NCBI GenBank assembly: GCA_015680685.1
Contig: MNCI01011403.1
Coordinates: 4,160-68,159 of the forward strand
Direction of reading: 5' to 3'
Length of the DNA stretch: 64,000 nucleotides
From: Gnetum montanum
Lineage: Eukaryota; Streptophyta; Gnetopsida; Gnetales; Gnetaceae
The position numbers and the translations under genes were made by a program. Shown piece after piece: positions 1-11,500 of the stretch; position 1 is the stretch's first letter, and each line of letters starts with the position of its first letter. Under the pieces are notes generated by a model. That model was not told where the DNA came from and made no database searches. It saw only the letters and a program-made list of their open reading frames with translations.

Positions 1-353
1 ATGTGAGTATGGGGACTGAGGGTGTGGTGTGAATCCTCAGGTTCAGAGTATGATTCGAAGTCATCTACTTCATGTTGGTTTTGGGGCTCCTCATTGGGTC
101 GCCGTGTGTTTTGGCTCCTTGCTAGAAGGAGCTGGGAGATGAGTTTATGCTGAGGTTCAGAAAGGGGGATGATGTCATCTACAGAGGGGACGAATTCGTG
201 ACCTCCCATGTATATGTGCTCGAAGTTTTGTTTTGCATCTTGTTCTACGGTGTCAAGAGGAAGGTTGGCCTGAATCTTCACACAGATGTAGTTATATTGT
301 TCTTGTGTTGGGACTATGAAGGCATATGCATTAGAGGTCTGGGATGACTCCAT
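1..353 (-). CDS. T1 first ORF (N-terminal part, runs off the window)
   Basis: Reading the minus strand from an ATG at 353-351, 117 codons stay open to the window edge with no stop, so the 3' end lies outside. The protein starts MESSQTSNAYAF and becomes acidic near the edge (EVDDFESYSEPEDSHH). I recognise no domain. Position supports a retrotransposon ORF: it lies about 850 bp downstream of the T1 primer-binding site, as the first ORF of Tat-like elements does, and T3 also opens with an ATG ORF at 51501, though I see no clear similarity between the two. It is likely the N-terminus of gag or an extra 5' ORF. It is unbroken, unlike most coding remnants here, so T1 may be young. A chance ORF is possible but unlikely at this length and position. 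Confidence 0.55.
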   Translation of the reverse strand, partial: MESSQTSNAYAFIVPTQEQYNYICVKIQANLPLDTVEQDAKQNFEHIYMGGHEFVPSVDDIIPLSEPQHKLISQLLLARSQNTRRPNEEPQNQHEVDDFESYSEPEDSHHTLSPHTH

Positions 354-1199
354 GGTGATGTGTGACGGGGCAACGTATAACAAGTGCCGAGTGTGTTTCG
401 GGCTAAGTGTGCAGAGTGTTTGGTGTGTGAACACTGAAAATTTTTCTAAGTGTCTAGCGTGTACAATGTAAACGGGAGAAAATTTGGCTAAGTATAAAAT
501 TATGAACCGTAGTCGTACGCGGATAGCAATTTCGGGTAAGAGGAAGTCATCTCGGAATCGTTATGTTGTGTGTTTTGTATGCCTTAGACAAGGTGATCCA
601 TGTTGGTGTGAATCGCAGCGAATTCGGCTTTGAAACGGGCTCGTTTTGAGTGTTTTTGTTGAAAAAACACTGTAGCGGTACTGTAGCAGTACTGTAGCAG
701 CGTAAACACTGTAGCGTATACGCCTGAACACTGTAGCAGCGTATACGCCAGGACATTGTAGCTAGCGTGAAAGCACTGTAGCAAGCGTATACGCCGGACA
801 CTGTAGCCAGTGTAAAAACACTGTAGCAAGCGTATACGCCGGACACTGTAGTTAGCGTGAAAGCACTGTAGCAAGCGTATACGCCGAACACTGTAGCCAG
901 CGTAAAAACACTATAGCAAGCGAATACGCCGGACACTGTAGCTAGCGTAAAAACACTGTAGCTAGCGTAAAAGCACTGTAGCAAGCGTAAAAGCACTGTA
1001 GCAAGCGTAAAAGCACTGTAGCTAGCGTAAAAGCACTGTAGCAAGCGTAAAGACACTGTAGCAAGCGTAGACGCTGGGAATTTGTTTGCAGCATAGACGC
1101 TGGGGTTTCAGTTTTGCAGCGTACACGCTGGGGCTTCAGTTTTGCAGCGTACACGCTGGGGTTTCAGTTTTCCAGCATACATGCTGGGGTTTCAGTCAG
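354..1199 (-). repeat. T1 leader with tandem-repeat arrays
   Basis: This untranslated leader lies between the T1 primer-binding site and its first ORF. From about 667 to 1078 it is built of short units around CACTGTAGCAAGCGTAAAAG, with a clean 20-bp period at 950-1060 and longer mixed units (with TATACGCCGGA) at 700-940. A second array at about 1088-1194 has four units of about 28 bp carrying CGCTGGGGTTTCAGTTTT. The region at 354-660 shows no repeat or motif I recognise. Apparent ORFs on both strands across the arrays are periodic translations, not genes. Confidence 0.75.
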
Positions 1200-1217
1200 G
1201 CCCTCCTTCTAGCGCCA
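1200..1217 (-). promoter_or_regulatory. T1 primer-binding site
   Basis: The minus strand reads TGGCGCTAGAAGGAGGGC starting five bases inside the LTR end. It begins TGG, the complement of a tRNA CCA tail. Decayed versions sit at the same place in T2 (7273-7290) and T3 (50792-50809), which identifies it as the reverse-transcription primer site of this family. I cannot name the tRNA with certainty. Confidence 0.7.
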
Positions 1218-1222
1218 AAAAC

Positions 1223-2965
1223 TGTGCCGACCGAAATCGTCGGTGCAAGGCTGGAACGTTACGAGCACCGAAAGATCTACGGACAAGCACAGTTGACCTT
1301 GCCTCCGCCTGAGGGCAAGTTGGAACGGACGAAGGCAGAGTGCCTTGAATGGTCCGCACGCAGATCAAACAAGGACTTCCCCAACGTTTGCCGCTACAAC
1401 ACATTGGGTTATACGTAAATAATGCACGTTAAATGTAAACCGTAAACAAGCATGATAATGTAAATGAGCCTGTAAACGTAAACTGAAAAATGAAGAAAAC
1501 TGCAATAAATCTGAGCAAAATGTAATTTGTTTTGTATTGATAATTGATTACAAAGTGCACCGGTCCAAACGCAGTTATGGCTTTGACACAAGGCGGACGA
1601 AAGGCCCCAGCTCTGGTTTGCAGAAATGACTTGGCTGGGACACTGTAGGTGGAGCATAGAGACTGTGCTCAGCGTACAAGACTTCCAGCGTAGCGGGTTT
1701 TTAGGCTCTGGTTAGAAATTTTGTCTCCCTGAAAATGCAGAAAACTGGGCTATTTATAGGGGTAGGGTTACTGGGAAAATCGGACTGGGAGACACGTGGG
1801 AGTATACGCTGGGCGTATACGCTGGGCGTATACGCTACATCAGGCCGGATTTAATTTACAAGTGTTACATTTGCTGGCGTATACGCTGGGCGTATACGCT
1901 GGGGATGCTGAGCGTAGAGGATGCCAGGGTAAGCGTATAGCATGCCAGCGTAAGCGTATAACATGCCAGCGTAAGCGTATAGCATGCCAGCGTAAGCAAA
2001 AAATGTGCACAGCGTATACACATGAAAATGCTTCATTGTAAGGTAAAAAATTGATTTTTGGATGCCCAAGAGCTGTTGGAAACCTTGGGGAAGGTCCTGG
2101 GGGGTCTAGACGCTCAATTCTGGCACGTTTTGATGCATTTCTGGAGCCCGAAAGTCTGTGTACGCTGGCCTTACGCCGGGCGTATACGCTGGGCGTGCAG
2201 GAATGGAAGACCATCATTCGGAGCCCAAAATTTGATTTTCAAGTGCCTGAGACCTGCTGGGAACCTTGGGGAAGGTTCCAGAGGGTCTGGACGCTCGATT
2301 CTAGCACGTTTTGATGCATGTTTGGAGCCTGAAAGTTTCTGTACGCTGGCCACACCCCAGCGTGTACGCTGGGCGTGCAAGAATGGAAGACCATCATTCA
2401 GAGCCCAAAATTCGATTTTCAAGTGCCTGAGACCTGCTGCGAACCTTGGGGAAGGTTCCAGGGGGTCTGGATGCTCAATTCTGGCATGTTTTGATGCATT
2501 TCTGGAGCCCGAAAGTTGCTGTACGCTGGCCACACCCCGGCGTGTACGTTGGGCGTGCAAGAATGGAAGACCATCATTCGGAGCCCAAAATTCGATTTTC
2601 AAGTGCCTGAGACCTGCTGGGAACCTTGGGGAAGGTTCCAGGGGGTCTAGAAGCTCCACTTTAGCATGTTTTGAGGAGTTTTTGAGCCCCAAAAGTTGCT
2701 GTACACTGGGCCTTACGCTGGGCATGTGTAGGCCAGCGTACAGGATACATACTTAGTGAAAACCAAGTATTTTGAGCTCAAGATTTGCCAAGTTTGAGGC
2801 CAGATGTCCTCGTAGTCTTCTATGGGTCCCAGGGAACTTTTACTTGCTCGCTTTGACTTCGTTTGATGCTATTCTGAGGCTTTCAAGCTTGGTCATGCTG
2901 AGGACCAACATGACTTAGCTTAATTTCTGTCTTCAATTGTTAGCCAAAATTTTTGTGGTGTTTCA
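1223..2965 (-). repeat. T1 5' LTR
   Basis: On the minus strand this LTR begins TGAAACACCACA at 2965 and ends GGCACA at 1223, giving 1743 bp, almost the same as the T2 3' LTR (1741 bp), which begins TGAAACACCACT. A TATA box lies on the minus strand at 1750-1760 (CTATAAATAG). The U3 part holds TACGCTGGGCGTA repeats at about 1796-2010 and four 180-bp units at 2041-2760. The primer-binding site follows directly. The internal region continues left out of the window, so only one LTR is seen. Confidence 0.75.
2041..2760. repeat. Four tandem 180-bp units inside the T1 LTR
   Basis: The block containing GAACCTTGGGGAAGGTTCCA recurs with an exact spacing of 180 bp: units 2041-2220, 2221-2400, 2401-2580 and 2581-2760. 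Units 2-4 are very alike; unit 1 and the last part of unit 4 are more diverged. As 180 is divisible by three, long ORFs appear on both strands here; both are periodic and unlikely to be coding. The array lies in U3, upstream of the TATA box. Confidence 0.9.
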
Positions 2966-3222
2966 GATGACAAGGGAAAGTAATTGATGGAGGTACCACC
3001 ACTACCAAGAACAACATAAGGAAACATCAAGCTTTAAGAAATTTTGTTTTTTGTTAAAGTTTACCATGTCATGTTTGTGTCATTTTTGTAAAACACCACT
3101 GCGGCAATTAAGAGTCTTATATAGAATAGTTAGTGTCATGTAAATCTACCTTCCAATTTTGTAACGGACTCTATCCTCATTTTTTTAACTCAAGGATGAG
3201 TTTTTAGTTAGTCTTGGGGGTA
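2966..3222 (+). mobile_element. At1 3' internal end with polypurine tract
   Basis: This segment ends GTCTTGGGGGTA directly before the At1 LTR, a polypurine tract. It matches the equivalent end of At2 on the opposite strand, which shares AAGGATGAGTTTT and ends GTCGTGGAGGTA before TGATGAG. The rest of At1 lies to the left and was cut off by the T1 insertion at 2965/2966. Confidence 0.6.
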
Positions 3223-4084
3223 TGATAAAGTCAAAAATTTCACCATAATGATATTGCAGTTATGATATCGTATCTCATGATACGTTATTGTATAAACGAT
3301 ATCAAAGGGTGCATGCCAGCCTGTAAAAGAAAAAATTAGGTACATGGATTTACAATAGATTTTCTAACATAGTAGTAGAAATCTTTTAATTTGTTTTAAC
3401 GATTTTAGCTTTTAGTACTTAGCAATGTGTACACACAATGTGATGTTAAGTGATTGAACGAACTCTTTATTCAAGTGTGATGTACTTGGAAACATTGCAT
3501 GACCAGAAATAAAGATCAAGATTACTTTCCATCATTGCAGTAATACTTAGTTTTATTTATTCTTTCATTTAGTTTAATGTTTATTGTTTTCATATTTACT
3601 GATTTACCTTCTATGCATTTTACCATTACTATCGTTAAGTGGAATGAGTACAACTGATCTTGAGCACTTAAGTGTAGCTACTTGGTAACCTAGTAGTACT
3701 ATAACTTGATACACCCAGTAGTGAAGTACCATGTAATCCCAATAGTAGTTGCACAAATTCTAAGGTGTGAATGAAAGGTCAAGACTAGCTGCTCACCACA
3801 TAAGCTAGATTAGATCTGTTTGCTATTACTTAGACTTAGAATAACTTTCCATTTACTTCATGTTTACTAGGAGCAATATGGCCCATACAACATCAATATC
3901 ATATAACTCACTGTGAGTTAAACCATACACATCGATTTTACTAGCTCATGTGGGAAGACAATGATCATGAACTCTAATTAATTACTAGCATAATTACATT
4001 GCCTTGTCTACAAAATTTGACTAGGCTATGCATGAACACTCGTATCTTATATGGTTGTGTATTGGACTACTCCACTACTTATCA
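3223..4084 (+). repeat. At1 3' LTR (Athila-like)
   Basis: The segment starts TGATAAAG and ends CTTATCA, about 862 bp. It aligns by eye with the At5 LTR, sharing AATAAAGATC..AGATTACTT, ACTTGGTAACCTAGTAG and GTAATCCCA..AGTAGT. U3 carries short palindromes around GATATC (3245-3310). It follows a polypurine tract, so it is a 3' LTR in plus orientation. I found no target duplication. Confidence 0.65.
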
Positions 4085-5554
4085 CATGTTATCATCCTTA
4101 TAGCTAATCCTAAGAGAGCTTTCCTCTAGGGTACGAAAAGAATCAAGTTTTGGCCTTGTTCAAAAGTGCATCATGGGTTTTCACTTCTTACTAAAAGATG
4201 TCTTATTAAAAGTTAGAAAGAGCAAGACAAAGATAAAAGAGAAATAATAGAGAGTAGCACCAAGGCTTAAGCATGCTAAGAAAAGTTGTCCAAGGTTCCA
4301 TTAACTTGAGACTTGAATTGAAAAACAATAAGTTGAATAATGTTGATTTTTTAAAGCATAGTAAACTCATCATGGATTGTTGTATGATTATGAAAAATAG
4401 TTACATGGATAGCTTCTTTTGATGTAAGTGTGATGCTCTATTCAAAATTAACATATCAAGAGTCTTTATCACTAGGCTAACACCTCACTAATACTCCTAA
4501 GATAGTTAAATCAGAACTTTGTACTAGAACCAAACCCATAAATTAGAGCTTTAAAATCAAGAGTCTTACCACTATGCTGACACCTTAGTCTGTCTAGTAG
4601 TTAAGAAGATATGGATAAATTGCAAATAAATAAGCATCCAACTCTTCATAGAGATAAATTGTTACAAAGAACTCATGTAGTAACCCTATTTAGAACATTT
4701 TTCAAAGACTATAGACTACATCTAAAAATAATGGATGCATCCCACTTCCTCACCAAGAAGGGAACTTTTAGTTGTGTATATGCCTTTAGAAGGAACATAT
4801 ATGAATCCAATGAAGACAAGCAAAAAAAATAATATTATGGATATTATTAGTGGGTAATGATCGTAGAGAGTGTGGATAAAGAATTAGAGAGGAGAAATCT
4901 TTGACATTAACAAAAAGACAAGATCATGATGAAGGTTTTGTTGGATTTTATTATGCCCTTAAAATTAGTGCAACATTTCTATGGAGAATAGCACATGGGA
5001 TACAAAATTGTTTCCAAGAAAATGCCAAATTAAGGTTGAAACCTTAAATAAGGATAATGTAAATATCAAAGCCTAGCACTCTATGAGGCCTTACTCCTAC
5101 TTTGGGAACTAATACCAATATTAAATTTACAATGGTAATAATGTCAATTGCTTATGCATCCATGAGTTGGGAGTTTGCATTCCAAAAGTAACTAGGTGAT
5201 GGAAATATTTAGCGAGGACATCGCTAGAGTTGCTAGTTCTAAGTCTGGACACCCTACACCTACCCAACGAGATGATAGGCATGCTTTCTTCTAATAAATC
5301 CCTACATTGGGTTCCTCACATGGATTTGAGATTGGAGTTTGGCCAACAGCTACTGGAGCCTGAAAGCTAGCAACAACTTTCTGGTATGTTATGTTATAGC
5401 TTAATCTACTCTGATGGATTTCGACTTTAGATGCCTTATGTATCCCCTACTTGTATGATGTTCACTTCAACTACCCTGATGCTTTCCCCTTCCAATTTCT
5501 TAATCATGCTTGAAGTTTGTATCGTATGTCGCAGAGCCTCCCCTAAGCACTACT
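4085..5554. other. Unassigned intergenic DNA
   Basis: No gene or terminal repeat was recognised. A 73-codon ORF at 4611-4832 (+) has no known motif, and I do not treat it as a gene. tRNA-like boxes at 4455-4605 are listed separately. Confidence 0.5.
4455..4605 (-). repeat. tRNA-like (SINE-type) box pair, two partial copies
   Basis: On the minus strand GGTGTCAGCATAGTGGTAAG is followed about 30 bp later by TTTATGGGTTTGGTTC, and a second head GGTGTTAGCCTAGTGATAA lies near 4480. These resemble the RNA polymerase III A box (TRGCNNAGYNGG) and a decayed B box (GGTTCRANNCC). A related copy lies at 43565-43645. They cannot fold as an intact tRNA gene; tRNA-derived SINE remnants are the best reading. 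Confidence 0.4.
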
Positions 5555-7266
5555 TAAAACACCATCAAATTTAGGCCACCGAGTCTTGACTATAGATTTT
5601 TCTAAGTGTCAAAACTTGGCAAATTTTTTCTAAGTGTTGAGACTATGCTCCCCACTGCTTGGACTACACTCAAGAGCATAGTCAATGTAGTTGACATAGA
5701 TAACCCAAATTTGTAAGACTTTTCTAAGTGTCAATAGTAGCTGCAAAATTTTCTAAGTGTTGGACTATGCTTTCCTTGTCGGGACTACACTCCAAAGCAT
5801 AGTTATCGTAGTCTACACACCAATGGCTAGTTTTGCAAATTTTCCTAAGTGTCAAGCCAAAAGCTATCAAGTTAGCTTGGGATGAAAGAAACAGTTCAAC
5901 ATATTTTCTAACGTTTGAAGCTATGCTCCCTATTACACTCCAAAGCGTAGTTCGCGTAGGTTACATAAAAACATTAGTTTTTGCAAGATTTTTCTAACTA
6001 TCAACAGTAGCTAAAATTTTCTAATTGTCAAGGCTATGCTCTCCCTACCAGGACTATGCCCCAAAGCATAGTCAACATAGTCTACATTAGACTCCATATT
6101 TTGGAAAACGTTGTCCAATTATTGGACTACACTCTAGAGGGTAGTTAGCATAGTCATGCAAAACTACCTTCAGAAGCCTCTAAAACTCAACATGGACTTT
6201 CATCTTAGCTCCAACATTCCTTTTACAAACAATATTAGCAATTTTCATTTCATTTGCACCTCCCATTTGACCCTAAATTGTACCTAGACTCGAGACCACT
6301 CAAGAGAGTGGATAATGTAGTCCTAGAGTGTAGTCTCCACAACTACATTGTTTTGCATTATTTTCAAGTACATTGCAATCTATTTGGCACTCGCACATGT
6401 AGTCTTGGAAACATAGCCATAGTTTGGCAATCTCACAAGGTTCATTGAAGCATACCAATAGAACACCATTTGCTTTAGTGGAAGCGTAGTTAGGACTAGC
6501 GTAGTTCCAACTACCCCTCTACCACATGGCATCCAATCCACAATTCATGCTATCCCGAGCCCTATAAATACCTTAACGTTCCATGTTATAGGGGTTAGAA
6601 AATAAAAAGTAGGATTGGGAAATTTGAACATAGCGTACTTGGTATTTTAGTGAACTTTGGGATAGCACTTGGCACCATTGCACACCATCGCAACACCATT
6701 ACACATTGCTTAGCACGTTGTAGACCATCGTAGCTCATAGGACACTATAGCAGCCAACCTGGTAGGCTTAGACTTCATGGTGAATGTTATTTTTTCATAG
6801 CTTAGACACCTTGAGATCATGACTACATTGCCTACTATGCTTGTTTGTACATTGCATAACTCCTCACCTTCTTTTGTAATTAACTACACTTCCCCTACTT
6901 AGGGTGCTGCTACTTTCTCTCTCACTCACATCTTGCACATTTTTAGGATTTCCTTTTACATTCTATCATTTAATCACATTTTTCATTATTTTTTGCACTT
7001 ACTTGCACACTTGCACCATTATTTTGCACCAAAAAACATTGACTGTGCTCACCCCCATAGCCACTGTGGATGTTGCAAAACATCGTACAAACCCCTTGAA
7101 TTTGTTTTGTGGTAACACCCTATAAGTCCTAGTTTAATAAATAAGACTATTCTGGGCACCCTACCTTCATTTTCTAGTAGGCCCTGACATAGATGTAGGG
7201 TCAAGGTTATATGACCATGGACCTGTCGGTGTACCATTCTAGCTTTTGATGTTTTTAGATGCTATA
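5555..7266 (+). repeat. T2 5' LTR
   Basis: It begins TAAAACACCATC (first TG decayed to TA) and ends GATGCTATA before the primer-binding site, about 1712 bp. It matches the 3' LTR along its whole length, for example TTTTTCTAAGTGT near the start and CATGGACCT near the end. A TATA box (CCTATAAATACC) is at 6561-6572. U3 repeats ACTATGCTC / AGCATAGTC inverted motifs. Confidence 0.75.
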
Positions 7267-7272
7267 GTTTTC

Positions 7273-7290
7273 TAGTGCTAAAAGGAGGAC
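7273..7290 (+). promoter_or_regulatory. T2 primer-binding site (decayed)
   Basis: TAGTGCTAAAAGGAGGAC lies six bases after the LTR end. It is the T1 site TGGCGCTAGAAGGAGGGC with four changes, all G to A or C to T. Confidence 0.6.
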
Positions 7291-7439
7291 CTTTTCCATT
7301 TCCTTCTTCAACCTCCATTGGTTGTTGCCGTGCATGCTATCTACACTCCTATGTAGATTGGTCCCCATCGTCAATTCCCCTAGAACCTTACTTGACAACC
7401 ACTAGATCTTACCTCATACTTAACCAAATTATGGATGCT

Positions 7440-7725
7440 TAAGAAAGAGTAGCTAGCTCACAGCGTAGTAAGCATAGTAAGCTTTAAGTGTAGTACTAGA
7501 GTTAGCCATTTTCTTAGCAACTTACACTTAGTTATTTTTTTCTGTGTTTCAAACTTAGTCACTTTTCTCTGCTTTTCCACTTGGCCATTTTTTCAGCAAT
7601 TTTATACTTAGCTATTTTTTCTGCAGTTTCGCACTTAGTCATTTTTGTTCAGTTAGTAGAGTTAGCTACTTTTCTCCCTTTCATTTTTAGAAACTTTTAC
7701 ATCTTGCCATTTTTTTCATCATGAA
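7440..7725 (+). repeat. T2 leader tandem repeats
   Basis: Degenerate units of about 37 bp with core ACTTAGYCATTTTT recur between 7500 and 7720. They occupy the same leader position as the unrelated arrays of T1 and T3. The stretch 7291-7440 holds nothing else recognisable. Confidence 0.5.
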
Positions 7726-8029
7726 TCCCAAGTAACATTTGACCTTCGCCTTAAGCATGGTTGTCCTTTGGCCTATTTAGTAAGAGATTTGGGTTGATCT
7801 TCCTAGAGCTAGAGGTCCTATCCTGGCAAAATAGAGAAAATCCTTTAGGTTTCCTGACATACCTCCCAAGTTCATGGTGCTTAATGACAAGAAATATAAC
7901 TTCATTTATGTGAATCTCTAGGTAGGTTTGTACGTGGACTACTAAGAAATAGACACCAAACATAGTTTTGAACTCATACACCAAAACTAGAATAAATGGT
8001 TCCATTCTACTATGGAATTTATTCCACTC

Positions 8030-9830
8030 ATAGAGCCCTACTAGTGGATGCTAAATGACCTCATCTGCAACCTTGGACATGAGGCAAGGACTGATTACAA
8101 GGAGCCCCCACAGGAGGACTTGGATGAGTTTGAAGCTCGATTAGAGCATGACGACTCATTCCACATCTCCTTCTAGTGGGCATTCTCCACTTCTATGCCT
8201 TCACTATCTCAACCCTCTATCAGTTAGGTGTCATTGCCTAGGTCAACACTTATGGTGGTGATCCACTAAACATAGTAGGTATGCCAAGATGTTGTGCTTC
8301 CTTTTAACTTTCCTTTTAGCCTACCTTTTGTTATACCTTTGCATCTTGCTTAGTCTATCTAGGTTGTTTAGCTTGTCCAACCTTCCGTACCATTGACTGT
8401 TATGCCTACACAACCTTATGTGCACACTGTGTACATCTCTCATCCACATGAGGCTCAAGAATCATTCATCTTTCTATCTATCATCTCTTAGTCATATATG
8501 GCTCAGGTGTCATTCATCTTGCCACCTATCATGTTAGCACCTCTCACAATGGCCCAACCCATAAACATGTGGTGGAGACTAGGCACTATGTCCATTGCAC
8601 AACCCACACAATAAGCATCATGTGTGTTCACAAAACCTAGAGCTAGGTCATGGGCCACATATACAGCAGAATGAGTGACACAAAAAACATAACCCACCAC
8701 AACCACACCAAGCTTGGATCAGGCATTCTAGCTGATCCAAAGCCTCACCAAAGAGGGTAAGCAGCTCATGGCCACCTCCTTTGAAACTGTCCATGTGATG
8801 GAATTTTACCAAGATGATCCAACTAGTCCTATAGTCCCATCACTAGCATTGCCTACTGGGGTCCCATTACCCCCATTCACAAAATATAATTGTGAAGAGG
8901 ATCCTAATGCCCACCTAGTGACTTTTTGATCTGAATGCCTTCTACCGCAAACATGGCCACACACAATCATCCATGTGTTCATCATTTCCTTGATTGGCAA
9001 TGCACTGGATTAGTACCATATGCTCCCTAGGACCTTCATTTTTTCTCTAGAGGAGTTGATCTCCTAATTTGTCATGTACTTCAAGTACAACTTCAAGCCT
9101 AAGGTGACCCTTGATTAGTTGATGCAAGTTAAGTAGGACCATTTAGAGCTTGTGCAAAAATTCATGTAATGTTAGAGCATGTTGCTTAACAAAATCCATG
9201 AGCCCATTGTGGAAATACACTTGCTAGTCCTTTTTAAAGGCGTAGTGAATGAATTCATCAATTCAAAGTTGCATTACCTTGTTTCATAATCCTTAAGCCA
9301 AGTGTTCACTCAAATCAAGAGTATTTAGGATGTAGTGAAGGCTAGTAAGGATCTAGCCTACATGGCCTATAAAAAATTACACACAAGGAAAGAAGATGAC
9401 AAGGACAAAGGTAGGCAGGCAACCACAATTGTCACAACGATGGCCAATGAGGCTAAGCTAAACAACACCAAACCAACAACCAAGCCACTCAAGTATCTAA
9501 CCAACAACAACAAGGTAGTTGGCTCTAGCACTACAACCAACAACTAGCCCACAAGGTTGACAACCACAACACCCACTACCATAAGGCCAAACTTTGAGTG
9601 CAAGGATTGCTCAAAGTATACACCATTTCCCTTTAAGTGGTAAGGGCTCTTAGACCAAGGATGCTCGCAAGTGGCATGATCAATATTGTGAGCTCCTTAA
9701 GAATTCCTTAGCTGTGCTACTAAATGAGCCTCCCATTCCTAAGCATTTTAGATTGGATTGATTTTTCTAATATCACTAATTGTAGGGTCATGATATAGAT
9801 TTTTGCATGGCTTTGCAGGACAATAACCCC
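8030..9830 (+). pseudogene. gag: T2 gag (broken)
   Basis: Retrotransposon capsid and nucleocapsid gene. The capsid domain is readable from about 8850 to 9330 (PFTKYNCEEDPNAHLVTF, then LELVQKFM, then IHEPIVEIHLLVLFKG), interrupted by many stops. The T3 gag at 52770-53280 matches it position by position (HFTKYDGEEDPNAHLVTF, LELVQKFI, ICEPIVKAHLLVIFKG). A lysine-rich linker (9335-9547) and a decayed knuckle-like stretch ending GHDIDFCMALQ (9770-9812) follow. Comparison with T3 shows stops where T3 has Q or W, for example ALD*YH against ALDWYH, so C-to-T decay explains much of the damage. Frame cannot be held throughout. The 8030-8850 part is assigned only by position. Confidence 0.65.
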
Positions 9831-10609
9831 ACATGATTGACAAGGGTGAGTTGGTCCTTAATGCAACCAACCCAATGCACCCCCAAAACTAACCAATGCA
9901 CCAGTTCAAGGATCCTTTTCATCATCAAAGTACCACCTCATGCACCCATAACACCCTTTGCGGTTAGGGTCCCACAACATGTTGTAGTAGCAACTTTGCA
10001 ATCACCCTTTCGTTGTAAGGGCACTACAATGAGCAGACTTCCTGCCTGCCTAAAGTCTAGTGGTGGGAAATGCATTAGTCCCTACTCACCTAAAGCCCCA
10101 TCCTATAGCCAACTAAAATAGGTAATCAAGATGGAAACCCAAGAGGCCTAATGAATGCCTTGTTGATCAAATGCTTAGGCAACATCAAGAGTAAAGGGCA
10201 CTAGGCCCACCAAAGCTAATTCCCCTATCCTCTGTCCAAATGGCCCAATCAACTAAAGAGGTTATAATAGGCAACCAAAAATGGAGCACTGAGGCTCCAA
10301 AGTAAGTAATTCAAGTAAAGCCCAAGTCCCCTCCATGAGAGATTTGTCTCTTGGGAAGCATTGAGGAGATGAAGGCCAACAACAAAGTGGCAAATGGTGG
10401 AAAGAAATTTCTTGATGCATTGGCCCAAGTCAAATAGGCTTTAAAGCAAAAAAAAATACAACACTAAGACTATACAGCCTAATAATGACCTCCTTCACCC
10501 ATCATAAAGCATTAGTTTACATGTTGACCTCCATTCCTATTATGGAGGACATCCCAGCTGATGAAGAATCCATCCGTGCTATGATGCTACCCCCTATCTT
10601 GTAAGAACT

Positions 10610-11250
10610 AAGTTCAATGCCCCAGGAATTTTTCAATGAGGTGATTAAGGTGGACCCCAAGAAGGATCAAGTCATTACCACATTAATTTTTATCACCATC
10701 CACATGGGGCAATGTAGAATTTGTAGGGTGCACATTGATGACGAGGTAACAACCAATGTCATCCCATACATAGTTGTTGATAAGTTGGGTCTTGGTGATC
10801 AAATCAAACCTACAAAGATAACATGTCTAAAATCCTTTCATGATTCATGTGTTGTCATAAGGGAAATAGTTACAATAGCCTTCGTGGTAGGGGACCATTC
10901 CCCACCACAATTTATTATGATTGAGGAGATGTCGAGTTTCAAACCTTATCTTGCATAGGCGTTGGTTGGCCTAGTTGCAAGTCATCTCCTTCCTTAGCCA
11001 TCAAGAATTCAACCTTCTATATGAAGTTGGAGAGGTTATCATCTATAGTGGCAATGTAGCCCCTTTGACCATTAGCAAAATTGACACTAAACAAGGGTCA
11101 GAGGTGGAGTTCCTCAATGATGTGCCTCCCATGAAGGATGAGGGTGTAACATGTGAAGTAGAACAACTTGAGGAACCAATAAGTGCCCCTAATTTCCTAG
11201 AGGAATCTTTATGAGCAGAATTTCCCTTCAACATAGCTAACAAAGTTCAA
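10610..11250 (+). pseudogene. pro: T2 aspartic protease (broken)
   Basis: Retropepsin that would cleave the polyprotein. An open stretch at 10617-10958 contains VHIDDEVTTNVIP, which aligns with VHVDDGATTNVIP of T3 and with the D-T/S-G-A active-site loop of the family; the first Asp is kept but the Gly-Ala is changed to Glu-Val. The closing motif FKPYLA*ALVGLV corresponds to FNLILGRSCLAQL in T3. A C-terminal acidic tail with stops follows to 11250. The intervening 9830-10610 is gag-protease linker with no domain. After the protease there is no RT; the sequence passes into low-complexity T-rich DNA and then the nested solo LTR. Confidence 0.65.
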
Positions 11251-11500
11251 GGTGAGTCTCATATAGTACCGTCCAAGCCTTAAGTGCCCCTAACCCACAT
11301 TGAATTAGAAAACAACTACACAATTAAAGCATCCCCTTAGTCCAAAATACGCTAGGTGCCTACCTATCCACACTTTTCATACTTTACTTATTTCCATTTT
11401 TTTTCATTTTACATTAGCTTGGTTGTTGGAATTTTACATTCTTTGCTTGCATTATGCGTATATTTCTTTTGTTCATGCATTTTCACTTAGCTTACAGTTC

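Noticed and set aside
547-1154. Long minus-strand ORFs with periodic YSAFTLATV-type sequence
   Set aside because: They are translations of the 20-bp leader repeats in several frames; no composition or motif of a real protein.
667-1194. CRISPR-like array
   Set aside because: Units are directly adjacent without unique spacers, and the context is a plant retrotransposon leader.
2058-2756. 232-codon plus-strand ORF and 184-codon minus-strand ORF
   Set aside because: Both arise because the 180-bp repeat is a multiple of three with few stops; open on both strands, inside an LTR.
4455-4605. Functional tRNA gene
   Set aside because: No acceptor stem or clover-leaf can be formed and the B box is damaged; a SINE remnant fits better.
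6254-6448. Similar ORFs in both T2 LTRs (6254-6448 and 29226-29462)
   Set aside because: The likeness follows from LTR duplication at insertion; they lie in U3 upstream of the promoter and show no domain.
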